A model generated the notes under the pieces. That model saw only the letters and a program-made list of their open reading frames with translations. It was not told the origin of the DNA and did not search any database. This document shows, piece by piece, positions 1 to 10,546 of a DNA stretch of 64,000 nt. Position 1 is the stretch's first letter, and each line of letters begins with the position of its first letter. Both the position numbers and the translations under genes were made by a program. The DNA is from Tubulanus polymorphus (taxonomy: Eukaryota; Nemertea; Palaeonemertea; Tubulaniformes; Tubulanidae), in assembly GCF_964204645.1 (NCBI RefSeq), contig NC_134028.1, forward strand, positions 16,233,263 to 16,297,262. Reading direction: 5' to 3'.

Positions 1-1030
1 GAAATAATTTCAAAAACACAAATAAAAGAGAAGTTAGAAAAAATATTTAATGAATTTAAACGTCATATTGAAGAAATATATTTTGAGGGTTCTGGCTTAA
101 CATTGAATGAAATTATATATTTAGATTTAAATGTTTACAATACAAAAAGGAATAAAACATCAAAAAGTAATAAAATGTTTAAAAATGATTCAAACTTTAC
201 AACAGAAAAGGATATTAAAGCATCATCTTATATCAAATTACCATTTACAACAAAAGCAGTAATAAATGTTCAAAATGAAGATAATAAATGTTTTCTATGG
301 TCAATTATTAGTTGTTTACACCCAACAGAAGATATGACGCATAGTTTTAGAATAACAAATTACCGGAAATATGAAACATTATATAAAATTGATCAATATC
401 CAGTAACTATAAAAATGATTCCTAAAATAGAAAAAGTTAATAATTTAAAAATAAATGTATTTGAATTAATGCAATTACCAAAGACAAAAGGTTGAAATAT
501 TAAAGATTATACATTGGAAGCTTTATATTTAACAGAATATTATGATGATGAAAATGCTGTAAATTTGTTATATTACAAAAAAGATGAAAATGAACATTAT
601 ATGTGGTTAAAACAAATTGATTTATTCTTTAGAACAGAAAGTGATCACCATAATAAAATTTATCTATGTAGAAAATGTTTATCTAAATTTATGACTGAGA
701 ATACATAATTAAAACATAAAGAATTATGTGATAATAAAGATTTTTGTAAATTAATAATGCCGAAGTAAAATGTATAGTTACAGAACAAAAGATCATGAAG
801 CTAAAAAGTTAAAAGGAATAACAAAACATGTGGTTGATAAACATATAGAATTTCAAGATTATATAAAGTGTTTATATAACTCAATTGTAATGAAACACAA
901 AATGAATTGTTTAAGATCAGAAGATCACGAGATGTACATTAATGAAGTTGAAAAAACTAGTTTAAATCCATTTGATGATAAAAGACATATTTTAGATGAT
1001 GGTATAAAAACATTACCTTTTGGCCATTAA
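1..1030 (+). pseudogene. DNA polymerase B (protein-primed family), internally deleted, copy 1
   Basis: The reading frame enters from the window's left edge and runs to about 763 with in-frame stops at 493-495 and 706-708 and another near 766. It matches, segment by segment, the amino-terminal part of the minus-strand polymerase gene of copy 3 (63400-64000), including KCFLW and a CRKC zinc-like pair. At about 765 it jumps to another frame (770-1030), which matches the carboxyl end of the family: KMYSY, a K-KG-K stretch, and a SLNPFDDKR tail also seen in copy 2 at 36024-36190. The exonuclease and palm regions (motifs A, B, C) are missing between the two parts, so this copy cannot encode a working polymerase. 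The family replicates linear genomes by protein priming. Confidence 0.8.
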
Positions 1031-1053
1031 AACATAAAATCAATATCATCATA

Positions 1054-2356
1054 CTAGAAATCACTATTGGCTTCTTCATTTTCATTTAATTGTTCTTGTA
1101 TAATTTGTTTAGGTTCTTCCATTTCATTTTTCTCATTTAAATATAGTTCTATCTTGCGCCACATTTCATCTCGCTCTCTTTGTTTCTTTTTGTTTGTTAA
1201 TTCATCAAATGGAATTATAATATCTATGTTTAAATGATTTACAATCTTATTTAAAAAGAATTCATAATTGATTGAATCTGTTATTCTATTTTCCAAATGA
1301 TACATTAATATTTGTTTAAATATTTTTTTTATATTTTCCATATCTTCTTCTGTTAATTTAGGTTTTTCATAATAATCGTTAAATAATAAATATAAAAACA
1401 TTTTCTTTTGTTTTGTGTTAAATGTTGACGGAATAATTGTTTTTATAATATCTTTTTTAGTTATTTCACCATTTTTATTTTCTATTATTTTAATTTTTTC
1501 AAGCCATTGCATATATTCTGGTGTATGATCTTCTATAGAAAATATTTTTAAAATTTAATCTAGATAATTTAATTTTGGATCTATGAGAAAATTTCTGGTT
1601 TTTTCTTCACCCCATAAATTCTTTTGCCATCCACAATCAACACAAAATAACACAGTACCTTCTTGTCTTAAGGTCGCGTAATTACATTGTGGGCATTTTC
1701 GTTTATAATTTATTGGTAATAGATCTTCATTAAGCTCTCGGTATTTTCTTACGTTTTCTTTATGTTTTATTGTTCTATTATGTAGATTTGAATTACTTGT
1801 TGTAATAATCAATTTACAATATTTACAATAATATGTTTTTCTTGTTAATTCATTATATTGTTTTTCTAACATTTCAACTGTTTCTTTATTTTCTGGTAAC
1901 GTTTTCTCATATTTTATTTTTTCTAATATATTATTTTTTCTTTCATTGAATTCAGTTTAAAATTTATTAGAAATTTTATCTATATGTGCTTTACGAAATT
2001 GATGATTCTCCCCATCTTCTATATTTTCAGGGCTATATTTTATTCGACAAGGCTCACAGAAATGATCTTTTATATTATCCTTATCATAGAATAAGAAAGG
2101 TCTTTTCCAAATAATTTCAGGTTCAACTTCAACAGAATTGCTATTACTTTCAGTACTATCAACATTAGCCGTTGCGCCATTAATTTTACACTTCTCTGAA
2201 TGTTTTTTAACATAATTTCTTGAGAATAATTTATTACATTTTGGACACTTTAGTTTAGGGGGTTTATAATTTTCATCATGTTTTTTTCGTATGTCGAGCC
2301 ATATTACTTTTTCTTAGAAGTTCACCACAAATTTCGCATGGTATCTTCTCATCCAT
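1054..2356 (-). pseudogene. Zinc-finger/zinc-ribbon protein with VLTF3-like carboxyl region (disrupted)
   Basis: Begins at ATG 2354-2356 just behind a T-tract and AATAAATG. The amino-terminal part carries C2H2-like pairs (CEIC with a distal H, CPKC with H and C) and another CEPC pair. A frameshift lies near 2300, in-frame stops near 1958 and at 1555-1557. The best frame (1054-1872) holds YCKYC, then a zinc ribbon CPQC-X12-CVDCG, then a helical tail with a YYE element and a charged segment containing RDEMWRKIELYL. Zinc ribbon plus this style of helical tail is the architecture of poxvirus/NCLDV late transcription factor VLTF3. The similarity is by eye only. It lies opposite in strand to its neighbours, between polymerase and penton. 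It could instead be an unrelated zinc-finger protein. Confidence 0.5.
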
Positions 2357-2402
2357 TTATTAAGGAAAAATTTTATTAAAATTAATTTTTAGTGATGAGC
2401 GG

Positions 2403-2427
2403 TAATTTTTTTATGTTATAAATAATG
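2403..2427 (+). promoter_or_regulatory. Start-codon-overlapping promoter-like motif, penton gene
   Basis: A tract TAATTTTTTT is followed by a few bases and TATAAATAATG, so the AT box abuts the ATG. The same arrangement precedes most genes of all three copies. Confidence 0.5.
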
Positions 2428-3182
2428 GTAGAATTAAAAGAATACAGAATATTTGTTGATTCTAGAAAACTTACAAATTATAAATCACATAATTTAATAG
2501 TTCAATTAGATAGAGAATTTAAGAATTGTGTTGATTTAAAATTAGTAAATATAAGTTTATGTAACTCATTTTCCAAAATATCGGATAAAAGTCTAGAACA
2601 TTTGATTTTTTCAATCTTTTACAAAAAAGGAATAAATGGTTTTTTATATATTTAAAACCAGGATTATATAATTTAGATACATTAGCACAAGAAATTAATA
2701 GAAAAGCTCGAGCTAAATTAGGAAGTGATTCCGGATTTAGTATTAGAATTTTAAAAAGTGATAGTTCTAATAAAATAAAGATTAGGTTAGCTAATGACGA
2801 ACAATTTAAATTTACAGTAAGAAAACCTTTAGGTAAACTGTTAGGAATTAACCCAGATATTGTTACAGCATACGCAGAAGGTAGATCAAACTTAATACCT
2901 TTTACACATTTTCATATTTATTGCAATTTAATTGATCCAACAAAAACATTTGAAGCAACTAAAGATACAATTTGTAATTCTAGTATATTAAATATTTTAC
3001 CATTAAAAAATGTTAAACAATTTGGAACGCAAATAAATTATAATTTAACTGAATGTGATTTTAAACCTTGTATTCCACATTTCAATAATTTTAAATTAGA
3101 AATAAGAAATCATAATGGTTATTTAATTGATTTGAATAACTTTCCTGTAATTTATGAATTAGTTATAAGATGTAAAGAGTAA
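2425..3182 (+). pseudogene. Penton-like minor capsid protein, copy 1 (one frameshift)
   Basis: Starts MVELKEYRIFVDSRKLTNY and stays open to about 2655; a frameshift in the A/T-rich stretch near 2640 moves the rest to another frame that is open to the stop at 3180-3182, giving about 250 residues in all. The second part contains KPGLYNLDTLAQEIN, a HIYCNLIDP element and a NGYLIDLNNFPV element near the end, typical of penton proteins (single jelly roll, vertex protein) of Maverick/Polinton elements. It matches copy 2 at 34868-35629. It lies first in a run of plus-strand morphogenesis genes with a T-tract/TATAAATAATG start. In copy 3 this gene has been deleted. Assignment rests on motif pattern and position. 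Confidence 0.65.
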
Positions 3183-3201
3183 TTTTTTCACTATATAAAT
3201 G
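3180..3201 (+). promoter_or_regulatory. Start-codon-overlapping promoter-like motif
   Basis: AATTTTTT, four bases, TATATAAATG. The stop codon of the penton gene is part of the motif, so neighbouring genes are spaced by the motif alone. Confidence 0.5.
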
Positions 3202-3561
3202 AATATAACTGTTGGACCGAGTATATGTTTTGGATTTGATTTTAAACGTGAGAAAGAAATGAAATTTAACATTAATGATGTAATTACACATATCAAAAAT
3301 ATTGCATTTTCTAATGAAACAACATTTGAGTATGAAACAACAATAGATAAAGAAACTTTAAATGTAGAAAAGATTACTAATTTAATTAGAGAATCTTTAA
3401 GATTTTATGAATTAGATGAAGATTTTATCATAGATGATATTAAAAACATATTAACCGAAATATATGATAATCATAAAAGTAGTAATGAAATAAATGTTGA
3501 ATTAATCATCACTAAGGTAACTAAATATTTTGAAGATAGTAATTTTTTTATTAATAAATGA
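3199..3561 (+). CDS. Conserved small acidic helical protein (120 residues), copy 1
   Basis: Not recognised. An intact frame begins MNITVGPSICFGFDFKREKE and continues with predicted helices rich in Asp, Glu and Asn; no membrane segment is visible. It has a counterpart in copy 2, fused there to the next gene, and a remnant in copy 3 (61044-61232). Its stop overlaps the start of the next gene in an ATGA arrangement at 3558-3561, which suggests coupled expression. It lies between penton and a set of small membrane proteins, so a virion-associated or assembly role is plausible but not shown. Confidence 0.7.
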   Translation: MNITVGPSICFGFDFKREKEMKFNINDVITHIKNIAFSNETTFEYETTIDKETLNVEKITNLIRESLRFYELDEDFIIDDIKNILTEIYDNHKSSNEINVELIITKVTKYFEDSNFFINK

Positions 3562-3777
3562 GTGATAATGAGTGGATAATAACTGGATTATATAATGGCG
3601 CATTACTATCAGTTGGAACTGTTGGTTATTCAATGGTATTAAAAAAGTATTCAAAATGGGAAGTGTTAATGTTGATAGATTTGATATAAATGATATCTTA
3701 AATTAACATTAGCAGTTACTTTATCTAATTTAACTATTGATTATTTAGAAAAACAAAAATATATTCCTCCCATATAA
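3558..3777 (+). pseudogene. Small membrane protein (about 73 residues), copy 1, frameshifted
   Basis: The start ATG at 3558-3560 overlaps the preceding stop. The first part, MSDNEWIITGLYNGALLSVG, contains a short hydrophobic segment; an indel near 3640 breaks the frame, and the remainder reads through a second hydrophobic stretch (LTLAVTLSNLTIDYLE) to the stop at 3775-3777. Counterparts occur in copies 2 and 3. Function unknown; the position within the morphogenesis cluster suggests a virion membrane or capsid-internal peptide. Confidence 0.55.
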
Positions 3778-3782
3778 ATGCA

Positions 3783-3804
3783 TAATTTTTTTGCTAAATA
3801 AATG
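3783..3804 (+). promoter_or_regulatory. Start-codon-overlapping promoter-like motif
   Basis: ATAATTTTTTTGCTAAATAAATG pattern directly in front of the 141-residue gene; the identical pattern is used by its homologue group and by several neighbours. Confidence 0.5.
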
Positions 3805-4227
3805 GCTTCTGCAATTATAACTATTATAGGATCGGCAATTGTTAACGCTTTAGCATTTACTGGTGGCGGTTATTTATTTAAGCATATTGATAAAAATAGT
3901 TCATTAGGAGAACAAAGAAGACATAATTTAGCATTAGAGAAATATAATAAAGCAGCAGAAGAATACAGAGAAAAACGACAAAACTATATGGATTATATTA
4001 ACAAGGAATTATATGATCAGAAGATTTCACATAGAGATTTTCAATCAGCTGATGATGCAATGAGTTTATATAACGCGGTAACAAATAAAGAAAAATTACA
4101 TCTATACAAACCTAAATTATCAGATTATTATACCCCAAGTAAAGAACAACAGAAATATGAAATAATTTGGATTTTAGGTGGAACTGTTATATTTGTTATA
4201 TTTGTAGCATATAAATTAACTAATTAG
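3802..4227 (+). CDS. Two-membrane-segment protein, 141 residues, copy 1
   Basis: Intact frame. An amino-terminal Ala/Gly-rich hydrophobic segment (about residues 1-25, with FTGGGYLF) is followed by a charged helical middle rich in Lys, Glu and Tyr, then a carboxyl hydrophobic segment (about residues 115-138, WILGGTVIFVIFVAYK). Very similar proteins occur in copy 2 (33781-34263) and copy 3 (60374-60796). No known family recognised. The topology and its place in the cluster fit a virion or membrane-remodelling protein. Conservation of the open frame in all three copies stands out against the decay around it. Confidence 0.75.
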   Translation: MASAIITIIGSAIVNALAFTGGGYLFKHIDKNSSLGEQRRHNLALEKYNKAAEEYREKRQNYMDYINKELYDQKISHRDFQSADDAMSLYNAVTNKEKLHLYKPKLSDYYTPSKEQQKYEIIWILGGTVIFVIFVAYKLTN

Positions 4228-4249
4228 TAATTTTTTTTCTAAATAAATG
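4228..4249 (+). promoter_or_regulatory. Start-codon-overlapping promoter-like motif
   Basis: TAATTTTTTTT, CT, AAATAAATG, placed immediately after the preceding stop codon. Confidence 0.5.
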
Positions 4250-4679
4250 GAAGATAAAGTTGATAGTATTGATATTATTCATCATGATATAAATAAAACT
4301 AAATTAAAAATATATTTAGAAAAACAAATATTAGAATTTGAAAGTGACTTAAAGATAAAAAAGAAAAAATATTTAAAAAGTAAAATTATATTATCTTATT
4401 ATTAGTGGTTCGGTTACAATTAGTTCTGTAATAACATTTCTAGCAATATTCAGTCCATTAACACCTTTAACTATTTCAATTGGTGTATTAGGATTAAGTT
4501 CAAGTGTATTAACCGGTATAAGTTCAAAATTAAATATAAAAAGTAATAAAGAAAAAATTAAAACTAATATAAAAGAAATTAATAAATTGAAAAATACACT
4601 AGATTATATAATAAGTTTAAATGGTCATATAACAGTTGAAGAAAAAGATAAATTATTAAAAGAATTAATAAATTATTAA
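4247..4679 (+). pseudogene. Coiled-coil/two-membrane-segment protein, copy 1, frameshifted
   Basis: Begins at ATG 4247-4249 and encodes a Lys/Glu-rich helix, then (after an indel near 4392) two adjacent hydrophobic segments separated by a short Pro-containing turn, then a Lys/Asn-rich helix ending at 4677-4679. The intact version is in copy 3 (59928-60353, 141 residues). Function unknown. Hairpin-type double membrane segments flanked by charged helices suggest a membrane-associated structural protein. Confidence 0.6.
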
Positions 4680-4695
4680 TTTTTTAATTAAATAA

Positions 4696-6084
4696 ATGGT
4701 AGATGGTTTTCCAAAAGCTTTCCAATATAATAAATCAATTAAATATTATATTCCAGCAATAGATTTTAATAAAGATATTACATATAGAAATGAAGTTTTA
4801 GATTCATTAACTAATTTAGAAATTTATGTTACTGAAACTAATAATTTTAATGCAAAGATGGAAAATATATTTCATGTATATTTAATTAATTTTAAAAAAT
4901 TGAAAGATGAAAAACAATGGTTATTAAAATCTAATATGAAGTATTGGCAGAACCAATTAAATTTTGCTGTTTATTGTGCAACAACAGGATGTGGAATTAG
5001 TTGGAATGATCATTTGAATAATTCTAAATATAAATTAATTCAAAGTTTGTTTAGATTTCATACATACTTTCAAATCAGAATAATATTAAATGAATTATAG
5101 TGCGCTTTACCAGGATCTAGGTATTTTAAAGAATTAGATAATAATATTAATTTATCAAAGTTTTATAAAATTTGTAATGAATTTAATATAGATATAAATA
5201 ATTCTGATTTTAGAACAAAAATTGGAACAATAAGATCACTTCCTTGCCCTAAAAAGATTGCAGAATATTGTGCACTTCCCATACCATCTAATAGTTTGTA
5301 TAATATCTATAGTAATAAATTAGGTTATGGTAAAATAGAAACTAAGGATTTAGAAACATTAAATTTCAATAAATTACCGAAATTTTATGATAATTTAAAA
5401 CAAGAAAACAATAATGGTTGGGTTTATTTCATTCTAGAAAATAATGAAGGTTTTACAAAATCAGGTATACAAAGAATAAATCAATCTATTAGAACTTATT
5501 TGATATGTATTTTAGGTGCGCAAGTTGAAACAAGATCCCCAATAATTGGAAATTTAAATACATCATTTGATACGCAGAAACAATTCAAAGTATTATTTGA
5601 AGATTCTATTCATAATGATAAAAATAGATCGATTCCAGAAAACATTGTAAGATATCAAAATTATTTAGATAAATCATATATTAGACTAAATTATTGTATA
5701 GGCCCTAATCTATTTATTATTTCTAATGATTTAGTATTAAAGATGGGAAACATAATTGGTTATAATAATCTAATTAAAACTGCAACAATAAATAATTCAT
5801 TTGGATTTAATGATATAAATAAAAAGATTTTTACTGCTCCAAAATTAATGGAAGGTGAAAAAAATAAAAAACACATTCAATCAACAGAAACTAAAACTAA
5901 AAATATTAAATTGCATAATGATTCTAAAATAAAAGATTACAATACATCAGAAAATATAAAAACTGATAATATTCAACATGATATAATTAAAACTGATAAT
6001 GATAATAAATTCCATGAAAATACTAAATTAGCTTTAACTTGTACAGGAATTGTTATAGGAGGAATATTATATTTTAAATTTTAA
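4696..6084 (+). pseudogene. Large conserved virion-cluster protein (about 460 residues), one internal stop, copy 1
   Basis: Same frame throughout, interrupted by TAG at 5098-5100; otherwise open from MVDGFPKAFQYNKSIKY to the end. The first half contains the striking QNQLNFAVYCATTGCG element and a WNDHL motif; the middle holds QVETRSPI and a GPNLFIISNDLVLKMG element; the end has a low-complexity Lys/Asp/Asn tail and one membrane segment (TGIVIGGILYF). Copy 3 has an intact 444-residue version (58577-59911). The Cys-rich core and its retention suggest a structural or enzymatic virion role, but no family was recognised. Copy 1 has a locally different stretch around 5240-5340 compared with the other two. 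Confidence 0.7.
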
Positions 6085-6100
6085 TTTTTTTATTATATAA

Positions 6101-7512
6101 ATAGATGAAGAAGGTGGAGAAGATATTGGAATGGATCCTTTAGATGAACCTGGTATAACTGATGAACAACAACCTGATTTTAGTGAAACAAGTTTTAATG
6201 ACGGTAATGAGCCAGGATATAATAATAATTTAAATATGCCTGATTATATTAAAAATGCAGAATCACAATTAAATCCTGAAAATTTAGACCCAGATTTAGT
6301 AAAACAAGATTTAGATAACTTAAACAAAATACCTAAATTAGAAGATTTAATTGAAAAATCTAAACTAAACATAAATGATGAAGACGTTGGACTTTTAGCA
6401 GATCAATTAAAATTTTTAGATAATGGTAAATGTTATTATCGTTTGAAAGATGATTATTATATTGATATCTCTTATAAAAAAGAAGAAAAAATAATAGGAA
6501 AATCAACTTTAAAAAAATTAAAACCAGAAAAAGAAATAGATGTTAATATAGACGTATTTAAACAAAGAATTAATGAATTATTTGAAATAATCAAAAAGAA
6601 ATCAGAAACAGAAACAAGTTCTGAACAGAATATAACTTCCAAAACTAGTAAACTTAAATCAAATAAAGTTTCAATTGAAAAACTTTTACCGAATGGATTA
6701 ATTGATGCAACAGATCAACAATTAGAAGATTTAAATAATATATTTTCTGTTGAAGCAATTAGAGAAATTAAAAGTATAAGGCTTGCATCTGATAAAATTG
6801 CGCATGATAAAAGTATAAGAGATTTTAAAATTAGAACTTTAGAAAAAGAATTAACTGATAAAAATAAAGAAATAGAACAATTAAAATTAGATAGAGATAA
6901 TAAAGTTATTGAAGAAATTGAATTTAAAAAAAGAAAAGCATATTTAGAAAAAGAAATTGATGATTTAGAATATAACATAGAATTACAAAAAAAGAAGAAA
7001 TTAAATCATTATTAAAATCATATGATTATAATATTAATAGATTAAAAGTTATTTTTAAAGATTTATTGATAAAACCAAATTCTGAAATATCATTGAAAGA
7101 TAGAATAAAGTTATTATTTAAATTAGAAGGAATAACAATTCTTTCAATTCTAACAGCTGTAACTATGTTATTTACAACAATTGGTTTAGCAATATCAAAT
7201 GCTTTAAAATCTACTCCTACTCCAAATAAACCGGATAAACCCCCAGGTAATAATTCTATACAAGATAAAGTTAAAGATGGTTTAAAGAAATTAGCAAAAT
7301 ATTTATGGGAACTATCAAAAAAATCTGCTGCAGCTTTACCAGGAATTATTGCACCAATTGTTGGTGTTATATTGAAATCTGCTGGGAATATTCTTAACTT
7401 TGCTGCTGAACATATTATTTTATTTTTAAGTACAGTTGTAAGTGCTATTATTTTTGGGTTAGTGAATATGATATCAAAAAGATATCAAGAAAAAATAATA
7501 AAGAATAAATAA
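6101..7512 (+). pseudogene. Coiled-coil plus hydrophobic-tail virion-cluster protein, copy 1 (frameshift, start altered)
   Basis: The codon matching the start of copy 3 reads ATA at 6101-6103; the first ATG in frame is 6131. The amino end is acidic (Glu/Asp/Pro/Asn), then a compact domain near residues 95-125 (YYRLKDDYYIDISYK), then a long coiled coil of alternating Lys/Glu to 7015. An indel moves the rest to another frame (7066-7512) with a hydrophobic segment, a Pro-rich linker (STPTPNKPDKPP), and two further Ala/Gly hydrophobic segments. Copies 2 and 3 carry the same order. An amphipathic, membrane-active virion core or lytic protein is one possibility; no family recognised. Confidence 0.6.
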
Positions 7513-7513
7513 T

Positions 7514-7535
7514 TAATTTTTTTGTTAAATAAATG
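7514..7535 (+). promoter_or_regulatory. Start-codon-overlapping promoter-like motif, capsid gene
   Basis: AATTTTTTTGTTAAATAAATG directly before the capsid start; preserved almost base for base in front of the capsid genes of copies 2 and 3. Confidence 0.55.
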
Positions 7536-8776
7536 AGTGGGAGTTATATAAGTCCTTCTAAGATTTCTAGAATATCTAATGCAATTAAAGCAGAAAGATC
7601 ACATCATATAATTACTCATAATCCTTCAAATATTAATCCCGACGAAATTTTATATGTTAGAATTCCTAGATTAACACAAAATACTTTTTATGTTCCAAAT
7701 AGTATTTATTTATCAGCTGATATAAAAGTAATTGGTCATGATAAAATATGTTGTTGATAATGTTGGGAGATATTTGATTAAAAAATTAACTATAAAGATT
7801 GGTCGAGAAACAGTTTTCTCATTAGATGATTATAATTTATTTATGCATTATAAAGATTTATGGTTAACTAAAGAAAATAGAAATAATATGATATTTCAGG
7901 GTATCCAAGTGGAAAACCATAATAAATTAAGATCAGGAGCTAATGACGCAATAGTAACTCGTGCCGCAGATAATTTGATTAAAAAGATTTATGGAAGCAA
8001 TTATGAAATTCCATTAGACTTTGAATTGATAAATAATAATGCACCTTTATATAAATATGTAATTCAAGAAGATATTATATTTGAGATAACATTTGCTCCT
8101 GTAAATGAAATTGTATTATCTAGCGTTGTTAAAGATATGGGTTATAAATTATCAAATATATGTTTAGAATATGTCACAGTAACTAATGAAAATATTGCTA
8201 GCACAATTCAAACCCAATACAATCAAGGATTTTCATTATTATATGATTATATTGATAAATTTAAAACTAACTATTAATGCAAATGATGAAATAATTAATG
8301 AGAACATTAACTTCCCAAGAACATCTATTAAAGGTATATTAATATTTTTTACCATTGCAACATATTCTAATGGCGCAATAAAGGTTGATAATTATTATAA
8401 TCCTGAAATAACAAAAGTAGAAATAACTATCGAAGGAATAGCAAATAAAATATTTTGTCAAGGAATGAGAATGATAGATCAATGGCCAGAAATTAGAAAA
8501 CATTTTATGAATGAAAAAGTATAATCATTTGAAAATTGTAATATTAATAAAATTGATTATTATACCGGCAATAAATATGTATTATGGTTAGATTTTAGAA
8601 CAACAGAGGATAATTCATTACATGGTTCTGGGAAAAAACTACAGAACACTAAAGATGGAATACAATTATTCATGACAAAGAAAAGAGGAGACAAAAATTT
8701 CAAAATGCACATTTATATTATATCGGATGCACAATTAAATATTGTAAATTCACAATTAGATAGTATTCAATATTAG
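7533..8776 (+). pseudogene. Major capsid protein (double jelly-roll type), copy 1, frameshifted
   Basis: About 414 residues when frames are followed: 7533-7757, then 7732-8277, then a third frame to the stop at 8774-8776, with a further in-frame stop at 8522-8524. Starts MSGSYISPSKISRISNAIKA; the hallmark segment LFMHYKDLWLTKENRNNMIF is typical, in my recognition, of capsid proteins encoded next to the packaging ATPase in animal Maverick/Polinton elements. The size and neighbours (integrase and ATPase downstream) agree. Decay by at least two indels and a stop makes this copy non-functional. Copies 2 and 3 have corresponding but differently broken versions. Confidence 0.72.
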
Positions 8777-8806
8777 AAATATAAAGTTAAAATTAAGGAT
8801 ATATAA

Positions 8807-9932
8807 ATGGGTGGTAAAAAAAACTAATACTAAAGAACAATATTTAAGAAATTTATATTACAACCCTGAGAGTTCGGTTGCTTATTCTTCTACTAAAAAT
8901 ATATGGTGTCAAGTAAAACAAGATAAATTAGATAAGATAATCCCACAAAATTTAGTTAAATATAAAGATATAAATGAATTTATGTTAGAACAACCAACAT
9001 ACACAACACATAAAAAAATTGTTAGAAAATATAAAACTCGTAAAACTATGGCAAGTTATGTAGATCAACAGTGGCAAGGAGATTTAATTGATATGAAAAA
9101 TGTTAAGAAAGATAATGATGATTATTGGTGGTTATTGAATATAATTGATATTTTTAGTCGTTATGTATGGAGCTTCCCACTTTATAGAAAAGATGCTGTA
9201 CAAACATCAAATGTTTTAAGAAAATTTCTTTCGGATGATAAACTAAAACCAGAAAAAATACAATTTGATGATGGAAAAGAGTTTGATAATTCACTTGTTC
9301 ATGAACTCTTAGATAATCATAATATTAAATATTTTTCAACAAAATCGGATAAAAAAGCAGCAGTTGTTGAACGATTTAATAGAACATTAAAAACAAGAAT
9401 GTGGAAATATTTTACAGCAAATAATACTTTTAAATGGATTGATGTTTTACCAAAATTGATAGAAGGATATAATAATTCTTATCATTCTTCTATTGGAATG
9501 AAACCTATTGATGCTAGAAAATCTGAAAATGCTGAAATTGTTTGGAATAATTTATATGGAGCATTTCTTGTAGATGATTTTGGTGAACCTAAATTTAAAG
9601 TTGGTCAAAATGTTAGAATTTCTAAGTATAAAAAGATATTTGAGAAAGGATACGATCGAAATTTTACTAGGGAAATATATAAAATAAAAAAGGTAATAAC
9701 AACAAAACCATATGTCTATAAATTAGAAGATTTAGATGGTGAAGAAGTTGATGGCTACTTTTACGAAGAAGAATTAAGTTTAACTACTGAAAATCTAGGA
9801 CAAGAATATAAAATTGAAAAAATATTAAAAACAAAAACTATTAAAAGAAAAAAATATTCTTTAGTAAAATGGGTTGGATGGCCAGATAAATTCAATGAAT
9901 GGATATTATCAAGTAAAATTAAAAATATATAA
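8807..9932 (+). CDS. Retrovirus-like integrase with chromodomain, copy 1
   Basis: Long open frame of 373 residues from 8811. The likely original ATG at 8807 sits behind ATATATAAATG but is separated from the frame by one extra G, so the present start is uncertain. Catalytic residues are visible: D91 in QWQGDLID, D153 in QFDDGKEF and E187 in VVERFNRTLK, a D,D-34-E arrangement. A carboxyl chromodomain (about residues 333-373) includes YSLVKWVGWPDKFNEW. This integrase type inserts Maverick/Polinton DNA with a short target duplication. It follows the capsid gene and ends directly before the ATPase start, which suggests co-expression. The body of the gene is intact, unlike copies 2 and 3. Confidence 0.88.
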
Positions 9933-10541
9933 ATGAATAAGGAATTATTTATATTTGAGCCTCATAATATGTTAATTTCTGGCGTAAAAAATTGTGGAAA
10001 AACTTATTTTAAATTAAATTTATTAGAAACTGTTTATGAAAACTATTTTGATATTATAGTATTATTTTGTCCAACATATGAATTTAATCAAACTTATGAT
10101 AGAAATATTACTAGAAATAATAAATTTATTATATTAGATCCTAAAACAGTAAAAGAAAATTTAGATAATTGTATAAAAATAGCAATTGATATTTATAAAG
10201 GATCAAATACATTATTCATTATAGAGGATTGTGCAAATTTACATGATTCAAAAGTTAGAGAAAGTGAGTTATGCTATTTAGCTTTTTCTGGCAGACATTT
10301 TGGGATAACAACATGGGTTTTAAATCAAAAATATAATTCAATTGTTAAAGACTTGAGAGAAAACATTAGATTTCTGGTTTTATTCTACAATAAAGATAGA
10401 AAATCGATGAAAAATGCACTTGAGGAAAATGATATTATTCCACATGATTTACATAATGAATATATGGATAAGTTGAAAAATATTAAAAGATCAAAATTAC
10501 TATTTAGATTACAACACCCATTTAAATATGAATTTATTTAA
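9933..10541 (+). CDS. Genome-packaging ATPase (A32/FtsK-HerA type), copy 1
   Basis: Intact frame, 202 residues. Walker A at residues 17-24 (GVKNCGKT); Walker B at about 94-100 (LFIIEDC); a RHFGITTWVLNQKY segment (about 121-134) supplies the downstream polar residue usual for this fold. These ATPases pump DNA into preformed capsids in NCLDV-related viruses and Maverick/Polinton elements. The start is adjacent to the integrase stop and behind TATATAAATG. Copy 3 has an intact 208-residue version; copy 2 keeps only the Walker A part. Confidence 0.87.
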   Translation: MNKELFIFEPHNMLISGVKNCGKTYFKLNLLETVYENYFDIIVLFCPTYEFNQTYDRNITRNNKFIILDPKTVKENLDNCIKIAIDIYKGSNTLFIIEDCANLHDSKVRESELCYLAFSGRHFGITTWVLNQKYNSIVKDLRENIRFLVLFYNKDRKSMKNALEENDIIPHDLHNEYMDKLKNIKRSKLLFRLQHPFKYEFI

Positions 10542-10546
10542 ATTCA

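Noticed and set aside
4696-6084. Adenovirus-type maturation protease in the 444-residue family
   Set aside because: Cysteines and a His are present, but no His-Glu-Cys order with the usual spacing could be seen.
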